A stretch of DNA of 64,000 nt from Achatina immaculata (GCA_009760885.1 CM019702.1:54269675-54333674), one strand, 5' to 3'. Shown: positions 21,426-35,439, counted from the first letter of the stretch. Notes: generated by a model from the letters alone, not told the origin. Made by a program: numbers and translations.

Positions 21426-23717
21426 TGCACCGTGGAATATTTTATTAAACAAGGTTAAACAACATTACGATTAATGGATTTCTAGTCTGAAGGTGTAGAG
21501 AATAGTTGAGAATATTGGTTAAAATGTTTCCGTTTCCTTTCTTTCGTATATATATATGATTAATAGTAACACTAATGAAACACATATTTTCTTTCAATGT
21601 TTTAAATACTGAATATACTATATAACAAAGGATCTTTGATGAAAAAATAAACGCTTTTTAAAAATATTTATCGGTATCGATAATGTTCCATATTATCATT
21701 TTAAACATAAATTAACTTATCTAAGCACTGTACAAATTGCAATTTTTACGCAGTGGAGTTTATAACACACATTATTTATTCGATACTACACTTGTGATTT
21801 CTATCTTAAAATAGTTACAGCTTACTTTCATGTGAAATTTCGAAATATAAACTAAAATTATTTCTAAGCGTATGATGTACACAATCTGACACACACAAGC
21901 CAGTATTAGTGTAATTTACAACTCAATATTATCAGTACATAAAAAGAAGTCCATAACTATACCCTATGACGTATATAGAATGAGTTATATTATCGTTATA
22001 CATTTGAACAAATTTAATGATGTTATTAACATCAAATCATTCACTAGATGACAGGTATTATGTTGCCGATACACTCCATAATATAGCTAAACTGACAAAC
22101 GTAAACAGTAGTTACATATTTTATGTTCATTTAATGTATATTTCCATAAAATATTGAACTCACGCGTAAACTTTTAAAGCACTGATAGCATGATGTCACA
22201 CATCTATTAAAGCTACTTTGATCGATCATGTTGTCTGAAAAAGAAAATGTCAAAATCTTGTAAACGTAACATGAGAAATCATAAATAGAATACATTACAA
22301 CAGTAGTAACCTTTCAAAAACACAGATTACAATACGTTTAGTAATTGTCTAGAAACGTATGTTCCATTTTGTACAATTTACAACGCAGGAGCTTAACTGG
22401 TATATATTTGTGAAATATTAGATCATATCTAACATTCTTACATTGCTGATTAAAGTCATGTGGTTTTGTAGCGGTTCTTTCTTTCAAGAAATAAAATGAA
22501 CAGCGAAATATAGCCCAGTGTTTTAAAAGAAAGAAACGAAAGGACACATTTGATATGGTTACATTTATTGTAGGCATTATTTGTTGATTCATATAGTCTG
22601 TGAGTATTGGTATATATAAGACTAATTATTTAAAATAACACAAAACTTCTGCAGGAGATCTGTGATAAGAAAATGTTAGAACTCATTAAAAAATGAGTAG
22701 AAATATAATTAAATAGCACACACTTGTAATATGTCCGTTTACACCTTATTCATATAAAACATACGGGACAAGGAAATAGGAAAATAAGATAACATACGAA
22801 TATACATTCTCTTCAGTGATTCATAACAAATAGGAATGCAAAAATAAATAAATAACAAGAGCAGTTAGCTGTGAATTACGATAAGCTGTGTCCGATACTT
22901 CCTTCAGATAGAAGGAGTTGAAACTGAAGGCATGACAATGTAGTATAGATGCCACCGCAATGTTATATGACATAATATACTCTGTTACGCTTTTTACTGA
23001 TAGACTATGCATAAAAATAGTTTAGAATGTTTCAGAATGTATATAAATAGACTATGTTAAGGAGTTAACAAATGCTTGTCATGAAAATGCTGTTTACGGA
23101 AGCAAAGAATATGCGGTGTAACTGATAGAAACAACATTATGAAAAGAAAAACTAAGTGCATTATTTTTATTATTAGCATTAGTCTCACTATTATAATTTT
23201 GATTACCGTGCTTTATGTTGTGCTTAATTATGCTGAATGTTCTACGTTGTGTACTGTGATCCGATGTGTAAGAATTTGTGCAGCCCAAGAGAATGGCTGG
23301 TTGTCTGTAGTGTGTGTTGGTCATTGTCTAGTCCATGTTGAAGTGGGTGTACTTACGTTTTATTTTCCTTTACTGTAGTCGAGTTACTGATAAGTGTTAT
23401 TGATTGTACATTAAAATTCGATGTTAATGAAAGAAAAATGAATAATTTCTCCTGTTGATGATGATTTTGGCTGTATTTTCCTACACTATGTTGGTGAGTG
23501 AAGTTAGAAAATTCGATGAAAGTGTGGTCATATTTTCCTGAGTCGAATATAGGTCTATACAATTTCGCTGAACTTGAAACAGTAAGAGCGAAAATGCCTT
23601 CAAAGAAATATTCACTATACACATTTTGATGGTGAATAGAGGACATAGCCCGCTCAATGTTCACAGTCTTTTGATTTCAGTATATTTTCTGTAAGAACTT
23701 TAAATTATACTTTATAA
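21426..23717. other. non-coding; older duplication with 7,290-8,000 and 24,120-24,950
   Basis: Similarity to the other two regions is collinear but degraded. Open frames here (up to 84 codons) have no recognisable content. The one at 23,139 starts with a hydrophobic stretch but lacks any conserved partner. Confidence 0.5.
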
Positions 23718-24110
23718 CTAGCCGTTATTTTTTTCCATCAAATCCAGGTTCTCGTGTTTCTGTCGTCTCGTGGTATGTCTAACAAATTTTGACTTTTTCT
23801 TTTTCTTTTTTTTCACCTGTTTTCGTTGCTCTGGTACTTCTTTGAGATCTCTTCGTTTGTTTTTCTCTTTAATCAAGATATTTATAACATATTTCGCCAA
23901 AAGCAACTTTGTGCTGATTCTCCAAGAGTCACAAGCATATGACAATATTTTCTCTGTATATCACCGTAAAGCTTCTTATCTTCAATTATATGGATATCTT
24001 ATTGTGTGTTATTATCGTCTTCAGATCACAAAAACTCGTGATATTAATTCCTTTCTGCATTTGCCATCAGCTATCATTGTTGTTTCAAGGTTAAAGTTTT
24101 ACTACCAGTC
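23718..24110 (-). mobile_element. LINE (B-like) RT remnant
   Basis: Minus-strand pieces read as a decayed YLGTTMIADGKCRKELISRV, equivalent to FKYLGAVITSDGKCRTEI of LINE B. A K-rich spacer and QRKQVKKKKK follow. Confidence 0.45.
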
Positions 24111-25149
24111 AGAAAACATAAATTTTCTTCCAACTCTTTTAACATCCAATTTGACGAAAGATATTTGATGACCAAATACATGATTTATTTAAGTAGTCAG
24201 TGGTTTTTTGATAATGTTCCATATTGTGACTTTTATCATAAACTGACTGAGTTTATCATTGTACAGATTGCGAGGTTTCTATTTTTTTATTTTAAAAATG
24301 TTTTGATTTCGCTACTAAAGTTTTGATTTTTGTTTGAAAATCTTTACATCTTACTTTCCTGTTGTTATAATTTTAGTGAAACATACAAGTTAATGGTATC
24401 TGAATATTCATAGAAGAGTCCATTTATACCACATGTCGTTTATAGAATGAGGTATATTCTCTTTGTTACAGACACATCCTGACACTTTTGAAACTAAAAT
24501 CAGATAATATGATCGATGATGTGTTTTGAAGGAAAAAAAAGAAAAAAAAAGTTTTATCAGAAACATTTAATACGTAACATGACAAATCACAAAAAGAAAA
24601 TTTTAAATTACAACGATGGCAGCATTTCAATACACAAATTACACTACGTTTAATAATTTGTTTAGAAACGTGTGGTCCATATTCTTCTCTGGTGTAGGTT
24701 ACTGAAATGTTACTAACCTTCTTATAGCGGTGAACAAAGTCACGTGGCTTTATAGAAGTTCTATATTTCAGGAAGTAAACATTAAAAATCGAAATATAAC
24801 TCTTTGTTTTCAAAACGAGAGTAAGGACACAACTGACATTGTTACTTTTATTTTGCATAGAAGAAGCTGAAACTAAAGGCAGGGAATTGTTGGTATCTCA
24901 GTAATGTTATATAACACATTCTAATCCACTTATCTGTATGATGCTATTTATAACGATAGTTTAGAATGTTACATAACGTACATAAACACACACACACACA
25001 CACACCAGGCTAGGGCTGATGAATGCTAGGCAAAGTGATACAGCTTATGGAAGAAAATATTATAAGACAAGATATATAATATAAACAAAATTGTGCAATA
25101 GAAAGCACATGCATTTTATTAGTTTTATTGTATTGGTGATTATTTTTCT
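24111..25149. other. non-coding, with a (CA)n repeat
   Basis: 24,120-24,950 repeats 7,330-7,450 and 22,250-23,050 at low identity. (CA)n lies at about 24,986-25,005. No gene is seen. Confidence 0.5.
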
Positions 25150-25700
25150 CCATTTTGCGTGGTCCAAGGTATCTTCAGCTCATTCAGATGGTTTTCTTTT
25201 TCGATATAACTTGGTCATTCCAACGACATATTTTTTACTTGTCCTTCTTCTCTTCTTTTTCATATAAATTTTCCAGTGCACTACTTTTTTTTCCAACTTT
25301 TCTTAAAATTTACCACTACTTTCTCCACCTTCTGTCTTATCATGATATACTGTAGAAGTTGTGATTGTCTTTTTCTTATAGTTTTAACTCATTTACGTTG
25401 GTATGTAACTTACTTTACGTCCTATTAGTTACTTGTTTTCTACCTGTCAAGGCTAATGCACCTTTTGTTAAATCACATTTCGGTTGCTTCTACCTTCTTT
25501 ATCATTTTTTTTTGAATGTCCAAGTTTCACAACAAAAAAATTAAATTAGGCTCAGTATATCTCTATTCAATATTCTGTAATTTAATGGCCATATTCTTCA
25601 CGTTAAAATGGTGTGATTTTATTTCACTTTGTGCTTTTGCCATCAGATGTTATTGTTATTCTAAGTTGATTTTATATACTTGTGTCAATGCTTCCACGTT
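25150..25700 (-). mobile_element. LINE (B-like) remnant
   Basis: The minus strand shows ETWTFKK-like, VEATEMWFNKR and YLRITITSDGKS pieces in scattered frames, matching the C-terminal RT region of LINE B. Heavily decayed. Confidence 0.4.
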
Positions 25701-26988
25701 TGATTAAGTGATGGATGAAACAAAAGGTATCTAGGAAAGAAAGACGGCACAAGGATAGAGACAGGGGGAACATAGTCGAATACCTATCAATCAGGTTTAA
25801 GAAGGAATAGCTAAACCGTAGACCAAATATTTCATTTACATCAAAGAGAAGAAAAGTACATGATATCACAAAACCACTGCAGGGAGAATTACCATCATCA
25901 AATATTAGGTCTAGTTAAAAACAAAAATAGAAACAACTTTATTTATTAACCAGCACTCAGATGTAACGTTGCACTGTAGTCATACAAAAGCATACATGAC
26001 AAAGAAATAGGAAACTGAGGACAACATAAATTCAATTCAATCACATATAACAGATAAGAATGGAAAGAACTATCTAAAATAAGGAATCATTTAGATGTGA
26101 TTTGCAAGAAAGAGAGCATGAGACTGCTGGTGGTGACGTAATGTGAATGTTTAAATGAAGACTTTTTAGATGTAGCAGCACTGTGACTACTTGGTAGTAA
26201 AGAAGTGAAGGAGAAAGCAGGTAGTTAAACCAATGATCTGGTGGGCCGAATAGATGGGTGCACATGGGGTAGAGGGTTGTGTTATGGTGTAGTCAAGGTT
26301 GGAGATTATTAACTGACTTTGATGAAATTATAGATGAAAATTTAGCAGGGATATGATATAACTGCAGAGAAAGGAAGGGTTATGTACATTTGAAATTTTG
26401 AATTCAGTCCATGTGTCCCATAATGATAAGTGTCATGCGGCTTATATCATCAGAATATAATTGTTTAACTTCTGTTGCTAGGAGACCAGACTTGGTTAAG
26501 TGGTTAAAGCCATCGAGATGAGTAAAGAAACATTGTATGAGATGCTACAAAGTATTTTATGCGTGTGGACACTTAATCTAAGATATCTGAAAGAATAAGT
26601 GCATGTACATTATATTCTATTTCATGTTTTCACATTAATTAGTCCTTCCAGTCTCTAGTAAGAACTTGGGTGCCAGCTTTCACCTATTTGTAACGTTTTT
26701 TATTCATGCAGATTTCTGCAGTATGGCCGATCAGCTTCATATAGGTATACACATTTTAAACATACCCTTATCTGGACAGAACGACACTGTTCACGTAGGT
26801 TGTCATATTGAGGTGTTTTATTCTTCTGCTAATATTTGTCTCAGATTTTTAGTAAAGGACATATTAGAAGCAAAAACAACACATCAATATTATAACGTAC
26901 ATTATATCTGTCGTTTTCTCAGATGTTTTATGACCTATGTTACCAAAATCCTGCTTTGTCTTGTCATGAGAAGAGTCAGACAAAATAA

Positions 26989-26991
<3 letters not shown>
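25701..26991. other. non-coding
   Basis: No gene, repeat or RNA supported. The long frame from 26,666 only exists because it reads through the (TA)n run into a LINE. Confidence 0.5.

Positions 26992-27039
<48 letters not shown>
26992..27039. repeat. (TA)n microsatellite
   Basis: Pure dinucleotide repeat immediately 5' of a LINE fragment, the same arrangement as at 9,227. Confidence 0.97.
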
Positions 27040-27041
<2 letters not shown>

Positions 27042-28140
27042 GGAGAACAATGATGGAGAGATCAATAGAAGTAAAGACGGATCTGCACTTATGCTTCATA
27101 AACTACTGTAAAGCATTCTAAAAAGTGAAACACACAGAAATTATAAGAATGCTGGAAGAGATTAACACAGATGGGAAAGATCTGAAACTTCTCAAAAACA
27201 TATGTATTGGCAGCAGTCAGAATCACTGATGTTTGAGAACCAAATAGACGCGTTCCAAGACATACAATTGAGAGTAAGACAAGGATGTGATCTTTCTCCA
27301 GACCTCTTCTCCTTGAACAGAAAAAAAAATGATAAATATAGAGAGCTTGCCAGGAATATGTTGGGCGGTACAACCTTAACAACTTAAGATACGCATACGA
27401 CACAGTTCTGATTGCTAAAACGTGAAGGAGAGCTACAGGCTGTTCTGGGCTTCGTGGTTGGTGAAAGTAAAAATAAAGGTCTCAGCCTGAACAAAAAGAA
27501 GACTGAAGTGATGGTCATCTCAAAGAAAAGAATACCACCAAAGTGTAACATTACCATCGATGGCAGAGATCTGAAACACGTTTATAGATTCAAGTACTTA
27601 GGGACAATTATAACAACGGATGGGAAATGTCACAATTAAGTAAAAAGTAGACGTGCTAATGCCAAGCCAGCATTCCAGAATATGAGACACATCTTGTGCA
27701 ACAGATCCCTATCAATAGAAACAAAATTCCGAACATTTAAATGTTACATCGAGCCAATTTTGTTTTATGGGTGTGAAGCATGGTCTATGAAAAGAGAGTA
27801 GAGCGAGAAATGGAGGCCATGGAAATGTGGTTCATAAGGAGGATGTTGAAAGTCTATTGACAGCTAAGGAAACCAATTAAGAAGACCTAACAGAGGCTGG
27901 AGTTAATAGAAAAAAATTACAGCAAAGTTTTGATGCAGACAAGCAATAATTTATAGGACATTTGCTGAGACGAGGAAAGGTAAGAAGAGACAGAGGAGGA
28001 CAGAGAGAGAAGGTACTGGACTGGCTGTCAGTGTGACTAGTAAGAATGTCAAAGTTTGAGCACATAATAAACGCAAAGGACAGGGAATTGAGGAGAGAAA
28101 TGATCGCCTACGCTTCGTAGCATGGCACTTAGAGTTTGTG
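27040..28140 (+). mobile_element. LINE (B-related subfamily), RT and C-terminus, decayed
   Basis: It begins MMERSIEVKTDLHLCFINYC, the palm motif A region with FID changed to FIN. It continues with RVRQGCDLSPDLF, LRYAYDTVLIA (YADD changed to YAYD), LSLNKKKTEVMVISKK, FKYLGTIITTDGKC, FYGCEAWSMK and a C-terminus ending AYAS-stop-HGT. Multiple stops and frameshifts. It lies about 110 bp upstream of receptor exon 1. Confidence 0.8.
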
Positions 28141-28253
28141 CAGACCTTAGCCAACATAAATATTTCGACATAATGTCGTATTAAAAGGGATATGCCATAA
28201 GTCATTTTATTCATTGGAAGAAATCAATCCAAAAATCTTACTTCCATTATCAC

Positions 28254-28503
28254 ATGTCTACCAAGGTTTCATCTCACTTTCGTAAGGTTAAAAAAATGAT
28301 TGTAACAAAAAATTATTCCAAATATGGAGTATCTTCTAATGATTCCCCAATTATAAGTTCTGGAACAGTAGAGATACTGGCATGGATTATTGTTGGGGTT
28401 CTGTGTCAAGCTGTTGGTTCCTTTGGAGTTGTGACGAACTTCATTAACATCACGTGCTTTGTCAAACAAGGCTTCGGCGAGGCCATCAACGTAAGCTTCC
28501 TAG
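28254..28503 (+). CDS. chemosensory-type GPCR, exon 1 (N-terminus, TM1, start of TM2)
   Basis: It starts at ATG 28,254 and ends at CTAG|GTAAGT, leaving one base of a split Gly codon (phase 1). It encodes an extracellular N-terminus of about 40 residues with an N-glycosylation site at Asn20 (NYS), TM1 at about residues 41-68 (AWIIVGVLCQAVGSFGVV), a short first intracellular loop (VKQGFGEAIN) and the first residues of TM2 (VSFL). Joined to 33,997-34,211 and 42,427-43,023 it gives a 353-residue class A receptor. The family is typically plasma-membrane and G-protein coupled; ligand unknown. An internal GT at 28,491 is an alternative donor but would break the TM2 motif. No second copy of exon 1 is in the window. 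Confidence 0.82.
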
Positions 28504-28879
28504 GTAAGTTGTGTTATATCGCATCATTACTTGTCTTTACGATTTAGAGGCATATGTGTCTGAATTCTGTCTAGTAACTATTTTAATGATTTGTAAATTT
28601 CTACACACATTTAGGAAATATATATGTATATACTAACACATAAAGTGGCATGGGTTTTTTTTAATCAAGTAACTCACTATTTGCACAATTCACTGTATAA
28701 TGAAACACCTCACAACGTAACTCTATCGAAACTCCAGTAATAATGAAGCAATACATGTTATAACATTCTTAGACTGAGTCTCTCGTAGCGTTTAATACTG
28801 TATAAAAAGACTTTGCTTACGTCAAATTGTTATACTGCAGGTAGCTGGTATCTATCGCTGTTCAGAAAATAAAACAATT

Positions 28880-29365
28880 AATGAAGATGTGGAGAGGAGC
28901 AGATATGACTACACAAATACGATTTTAAGGGCATGCAGCTTTCCTATAACAACGTATACATGTGAGAATGGCCATTTACAAAAACAGCTGAGAAACACAT
29001 ATATGCCTTTGAATGTAAATACTATATAAGAGTTCTTCAAATATAAATGGAAAAAAAAACAAAGAAATGTATCCATACTACACGAACATAATATTTAAGA
29101 AGACTGGCTGGTAAAGAAGATAAAACAGAGAAATCTTAAATATTATCGACATATTAAACGCCATGAGACGTTAGAGAAGAGAGTCTGTTAGAGAAGGGTA
29201 CATAATGGAAAAAAGAAAGAGATGAAGACCAAGGTGAAGATGGCAGCAAGGCATTGTTGATGATCGGCGAATGGACGCATCATCAGCAGCGCATCTTGCT
29301 CACAGCCGAGAAGCCTACAGGCGAGCTGTAAGGGAGGCAAAATTCACCAAGGGACATTCACATGA
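28880..29365 (+). mobile_element. LINE A, 3' fragment
   Basis: It starts in the LWRGAD region and runs to the terminus, with many frame breaks. The flanking 29,366-29,653 repeats the sequence behind the LINE A end at 8,251. Confidence 0.8.
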
Positions 29366-29653
29366 CTGAGACAGCTGGTTGTGGGATGTTAGACGTATCA
29401 ATTCCGAAAACAATTGTTTATTTCGCGCAGTATCTTGTCTCCCTACAATCCCTTGCTGACCAGGTGAACCACTCCAAACTGATGCACATAATCATCATCT
29501 CTCTCCGAAACTACTCGTAAAAGTATACCCCACTTGACAATATAATTAATATTTAAAATGGTGGCCAGTGAGGGAGATCACGCAGACAAACAGGGGAGGA
29601 AACAATAACATGAACTTCTCTCTGCATAAACATTTGGTGTAGGGCATATTAGC

Positions 29654-29950
29654 ATGGCTTATGCTTACTGGGCCTGGTTAGATGAGTGGTTAGGCGACCG
29701 ATATACCTATCCGATGGTAACGTATTCATGTTCAATGAGAGGAATTGTTTTTTATCTGCTACAAAAAGGCCCCAGGCGCACCCAGTCTCTAAATATGGGT
29801 ACCAGAGAAAGCTGGGAAGCTAAATGCTGCTATGGGTGATGTTGACTATATCACTCTTTCATTTGCCAAAGGTCCAGGAAATTCTATTCCAGCTTCGTAT
29901 CCCGAGTATTCCATATCCCCATTATGCCTTAATGGAATGAAATCAAGGAT
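29654..29950 (+). mobile_element. tRNA-derived SINE, most complete copy
   Basis: The tRNA-like head (GCCTGGTTAGATGAGTGGTT, GTTCAATGAG B-box region) is followed by AAAAAGGCCCCAGGCGCACC, ATGGGTACCAGAGAAAGC and the TATCACTCTTTCATTTGCC body. It combines the head seen at 9,137 with the body seen at 2,640, which links both to one family. Confidence 0.65.
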
Positions 29951-31264
29951 TTTACTTGTTTTTCTTCCTATTCTGACTGTACATTGCATGAAGGACATAA
30001 TTTAACGAAATATATTTAGCAACTTCTAAAATAAAATGTAACCCGTGACTCTCAACTCTTGAAGGCGAAATCGAAACTACAAAAACTGTCCATGAACGGA
30101 CTGCCTCAATGCCACCTTAACTGGTATTACCCGGTTTGTGTGGATTACGGGTGTTAACAAAGTGTCTAGTGGGATGACTGATTGAAAGTTAGTTTTATCT
30201 CCAGATCAAGTTTAAGTAGATTGACCTATCAGTCTTCAAGTTTTGTTTCTATGATATTCTCCTAGAAACACATAACGTCCCAGGCAGTCTCCTGCCATAA
30301 CTAGTCAACAACAGTACAACTAGACTAAACTCTACAAGCTTCCATCTCATGGCCTGATGTATAACCAAGAATGTGATTTAAGATCTCATGGCATGACTTT
30401 ATTGAATGAGAAAATGGACGATGAATTATGAGGATTATGGTAAAAAAGATTTGCTAACATGTTAGAGCGACCATACAAAACAACAGTCAACTCCCGGCAA
30501 GTCATGGATTGCCCCGTGGGAGGAAACTAAGACCTAGAATTCTACAACAACTGTAAGAATATTATCCATACTTACAACTCTCATGAAACACCACAACAAA
30601 AGGGAAATCCACACATTTCAATATTCCATGGCGGAAAAAAGACTAACAATAGAAAAGAAACATGTCTGAAATTAAAGCGAACTAACATTGACTCATTATA
30701 AATGTTATAAAAAGGACCACCAACAAAACAACTACACGATTGTCATAGCTAAACAAGCTATATACTAGCACCTGTCATAATCCTTTTCCAAGGTCTCTAT
30801 CATTCGCCATTTATCCCATTCTTCCGAAGATTCTCCTGGTGAAGTTCAATTTTTCGTGAACAAACATTGTTCTATGACCTTCGGTTCTCACAAAATCCAT
30901 AATCTCCGTGCGAGTTCAAATGTTTCCGACAACCCCCTCTGTCACCAAAGTTTGACATTTGTGTTCCCATAATTCAACTTTCCACTAACCTAAAATTCAT
31001 ATATCACGTGTAATTTACACCCAGTACCTAACTTCTTGATACTGGAGTTTACTATTTTTAGACTAACTACGGTGAGATAATCCTGGGTCACAAGGTGAAC
31101 GGTTACTAAGAGAGGAAGCAAATCTGCAAATTTTAAGAATTCTGTCCCTTAGACAAACAAAAATTCAAGCCTACACTCTCTTTACTACATAATTCTGTCA
31201 CAATAATAACACTGGACATCCACGTAATGTAAAGAACATAAAGGATTACATATAACCAAGAGGA

Positions 31265-33180
31265 AAAAAAACTTATTCTTCTTCGTTTTCTTCTTCAGCT
31301 TTCCGTGCCATATACGCTCATTGCTACAGATAAAGTTTGCCTCCATTCCTCTCTACTCTTAATCTTCTCTCTACCGTTGGTGACACAAGTTTCTTTTATA
31401 TCCTCTTCTATGTTGTCTTTCTTCTCTATCTTGGTCTACCCGTCTTTTTTGTTTCCTTCATCTCTTGTGCATACATATTTTTCATGTGCGTGTTCTCTTT
31501 CTATGCGACCGAAACACCGTAGTCTGTTCATTTTCAAAACATGTATCATTCGTTGAAATTTAAATACGATGTTCAAGTCAGTGTTATTTCTAGCTCTCTA
31601 TTATCCAGTGTTGGTGTTCTTTATGGTCCCAAAGATTCTTTTCATGATCTTATTCTCAAGGATATGCTGTTGTTGTTCATCATTCCTTGTTGTACTCTAC
31701 GTTTCTGTTCATACATGATGGCTGGTCTTATTATATTTTGTAGATTCCTCTTTTCGTGTTTTGGACAGGAGTTTGGATTTTAACAAGTGTTGAAAGATGA
31801 AGTAATCGTTATTCCCTATTTGTTCTCTGCTTTTAATTTCCTTTCTTATTATGTTACTTCTGTAGAAGGCTGTGCTTAGTTATGTGTGTGTTTCTATTTT
31901 CCAAATTATCTTATGTCCAGTATTTATGTAATCTGGATCATTCTGCTTCTGATCTCTTGACATCTTCAAATACTCACCTGTCTTATCTCATTTATAGATT
32001 ACTATGTTTTGTACATCCTCCGCGCATATTCTGGTCAAATTGATTAATTCATTAGGTATCTCAAATTATTTCATAATTTTCCATAAGCTGTTTCTATCTA
32101 TGCTGTCATAAGCTTTCCTAAAGCCAATGACAATATTATGTACTTATTGTTCATATTCTCATTACTATTCAGCTTTTTGACTTAGAGAAAATATTTGTTC
32201 CGCGGTTGATCAGTTCTTCATAAACCTGCTTCAGTATCTCTCAATTTCTTATTGTTGTATGGTTTTAACCTATTTTAAAGTTAACTGACAATATTATGTA
32301 GTTTGTTTGTAGTAAGTATATTACACTGTAGTTTTCACACTCGCTCTTATCGCCTGTTTTGAATACTGTAATCAATGATGAGTCTCTCCATTCACTACAG
32401 ACTTTTTCTTCTATCCATATTTGTTATAATTGTTCATATATCTGTTCATGTAGATTTAGGCCTCCTGCCTTAATCAGTTCTGCAGCAATTCCATCTGAAC
32501 CCGTTCTTTGCTGCTGTTTAGAAGCGTGACACTGTAGATGACTTATTAAAAACATGGTTCCTCTATTTCAGGTTCATAAGTCTGTATTTGCTCACACAGT
32601 AATGTGTTTATAGGTTCTCCACAGTTTAATAGTTTCTCAAAAGATTATTTTCAAGTGATAGAAATGTTCTCTTCGTTATCATGTTTCCATTACTATCGTC
32701 AAGCTGTCCTTTACTGCAGTTGTTTATAGAATTCCTTGCATTTCTTATTTTGATGGCGTGTCTGCATCTCGTTTTCCATGCTTTTCATGTATTGTTGTTT
32801 TTGTTGTGGAATAACTGTTGGAGTTTCTTTACACTGTGTGTGGTACTTCTTCTCATTTGTTTTGTTGTTTATTTCATTCACACCATATCTGTCTCGCTGT
32901 TCTTTTCTTTATGACTGTCTCTTTTTGGACTTCATCGATCCAGTTCTTCTTTTATTTATGACTTGATTGTTTTTGACTACCATACATTCATCTCCAGTGC
33001 TCTTTATAATTGTTTTTAATATTTTCCAATCCGTCATCGATGCTTTTTATTTTATTCACTGTATCTTCTGTTGTGGCATACACATTAATCATTTTTCCTT
33101 GATGTTATTTAGCTGCCCCTTGTCTGTATAAACTTCTAATATTCCATATTACAAATCTCATAATATGTTTGTCGTTCCAT
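31265..33180 (-). mobile_element. LINE E, decayed RT and C-terminus
   Basis: The minus strand shows WRDSSLITVFKTGDKSECEN (RT N-terminal fingers), palm remnants, a CDS-like ETWT region, then RPRQ-type basic C-terminal residues. A GAAGAAGA-rich 3' end lies at 31,265-31,295. Its 3' end matches 36,472-36,700 and 61,796-62,050. Confidence 0.6.
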
Positions 33181-33996
33181 GGTTGTTCTATGCCCTTAAA
33201 AATAAAATTTTCACCACGGGCCCCAATCATGCAAAAGCAATATGACATTTAACAAATCCCTAACCCAGTAAATAATTAACTATGCATAAAAATTGCATCA
33301 TCATCTTGATGGATTACACCCTTATGAGAAAATATCTGTACATGAGCTCGTATCTTAAGAACGTTTTCCCAGCAGCTCTACCTCTCTTACACATGCGAGG
33401 TTCACATGTTTTATTAGCGCCAGATTGGAATGCATTAAGCTAAAAATATCTTTATTCTCCCTTCTAACCCTCAAGGTTCTGCCTATGGAAGAACTTCACC
33501 TGAACTCTCTCCAACTCGTGGTAGGCCGTCTTCACAGCTTTATATTTCCTTCAATAGATAACTAACGAGGTCATGGATCTAGTTCCCGGGATACAGCAAA
33601 ATAACATTACCAGCAAAATCTAACCACACTAATTAATCATTCCCGATCTGTATTACTCGTCTCTTTACACAACTTATGATACCCTTTCATTCCATACTTG
33701 GAAATAATGTAATGAACTCTCTCCGGTCCTGGGTGAAATGTACTGCACTACCCCTACAATGATCAGTCTTTGGTTTAAGCTACTGGACATTTACCCTTTA
33801 ACACATTATATCCCCACATCGCATAACGTGGTATTACTGACATTTGCGCAATATGGCCAAGAAGTTTTCTTTGTACATATTAACAACATCAACATTCCAA
33901 AACCACTATACCATGGACCACCGTATCTGTGGAATTGTCTTAAGTGCAACTTGTCATTATCCATAAATAATCCATTTTTCTTTTACCAAAACGTAG

Positions 33997-34211
33997 GTCT
34001 TGCAGTCTCTGACTTGGGATCTTTGGTAACGCAGATATGGGTCGACCTTTCTTTGACTCCTGCAATTTACAAAACTGACCTTCCTTTTGATGTGATGGCT
34101 GTGGCTTACCTGACAGGTGCTCTCCCACACTGTACTTTTACACGAATCAGCAGTTGGATCACAGCAATAATCACTCTGGAGAGATGTTTGTGCATTATAC
34201 TACCATTAAAG
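33997..34211 (+). CDS. chemosensory-type GPCR, exon 2 (TM2-TM3)
   Basis: Acceptor ACGTAG|GTCTTGC and donor AAAG|GTAAGT. The first two bases complete the split Gly codon of exon 1, and the exon ends in phase 0 after Lys155. It encodes TM2 with the conserved Asp (LAVSDLGSLVTQIW), the first extracellular loop, Cys129 at the top of TM3 (LPHCTFTRI), and TM3 ending ERCLCIILPLK. ERC stands where DRY is usual, as in gastropod chemosensory receptors. Extracellular loop 2 in exon 3 lacks the usual disulfide partner for Cys129. A truncated paralogue lies at 56,088. Confidence 0.85.
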
Positions 34212-35439
34212 GTAAGTAATGTTAAAAAGTTTGAATTTATCAAATTCCTCAAATGTATCTCAATGGAATCGATCACAGAAGCATATTTGACATCGGGTAA
34301 CCCATTTACGGACATATGTAATTCACAGAACATATGTTCCATTATTTAACTAAATTAAATAAAAAGTTCAAATCCCTGTTTTCTCCATGATCTAATATAT
34401 AATGCTTTAGTTATTCTTTCGTAATTGCACAAGACAAATGTAGGATCATCGTTTAAACAATCTCGTGTCGTTGTAGGTTTTAACTAAGGGGAAATGAAGT
34501 CATATAGAATAGGGAATTAGAGACGTTATAAACCAGTTTTCTTTTTATTTCAGTGTACAACTGTACTTAGAAAATTAACCTAACTTCTACATATGTTAGC
34601 CAGATTAAACCACTTCGCGGTCTGCTTCGTATGATTAATGCAACATAATAAAGCTAACTAAGACTCTCAAATCTCAATCTCTCTCAAACATGATATCAAA
34701 ACAACAACAACAGCCAATAATTTCATGTTCAAGTTAAATCATGTCACTGTTTAATTCACACATAACTGAGGGCACATACTCATATAAGCACTGACATACA
34801 ACACGTATAACAATATGACTGGTGATGTGATATACATTAATGCAAATTTCATGCAAACTAGTACATTCTAAAACATTGAATGAACAACGATTCAGTAATG
34901 AATACAAATTCTAAAGGACCTCATCAATTAATGCATTAAGTATCTGGTCCTCAATCACAATAATAATGACAACATATCTAGATATATGTTCAATCTCTGG
35001 CACATATATTTCATCTTTCAAGTATTTCTGCAGCAGGACTAAAATACTCTTCTATGAAGTGTTCGAATAATATGTCAAAACCTCGATAATTATATTCGCG
35101 TGCAAAACAGCAAAAGCTGAAGCAAAATACCTCATACAAGGAGAACAAGCAACACATCAAATCACGCAGAAATCAGCTTCACATACAGCATCAACATATG
35201 TAATAAAATCAACAATTCATCGTATGTCAAAAAAGGCGTAATATGATAATTAGGTTGTTGCAAATACCATTTGTATATTTTCGTATATATACACAGCCAC
35301 ACAGACAAACAAACACAAACACAAATATATATATATATATATATACATATTATGGCATTTATCAACAATGGAAATGCCATAAACAGTGCATGAGATATAG
35401 TGATCAATATAACGAAAACAGTTCGCTTGACTGCAATGA

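Larger units (their letters stand above)
28504..33996 (+). other. intron 1 of the receptor gene
   Basis: About 5.5 kb, GTAAGT at the donor and ACGTAG at the acceptor. It contains a LINE A end (28,880), a SINE (29,654) and a LINE E copy (31,265). The stretches 28,504-28,879, 29,951-31,264 and 33,181-33,996 contain nothing I can name. The open frame beginning at 33,738 enters exon 2 from intron sequence. Confidence 0.75.

Noticed and set aside
23139..23378. Small membrane protein (79 codons)
   Set aside because: A hydrophobic start alone is weak evidence in AT-rich DNA. There is no partner in the duplicated regions.
26666..27121. 151-codon open frame
   Set aside because: The second half is (TA)n plus a LINE palm motif. 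The first half has no recognisable content.
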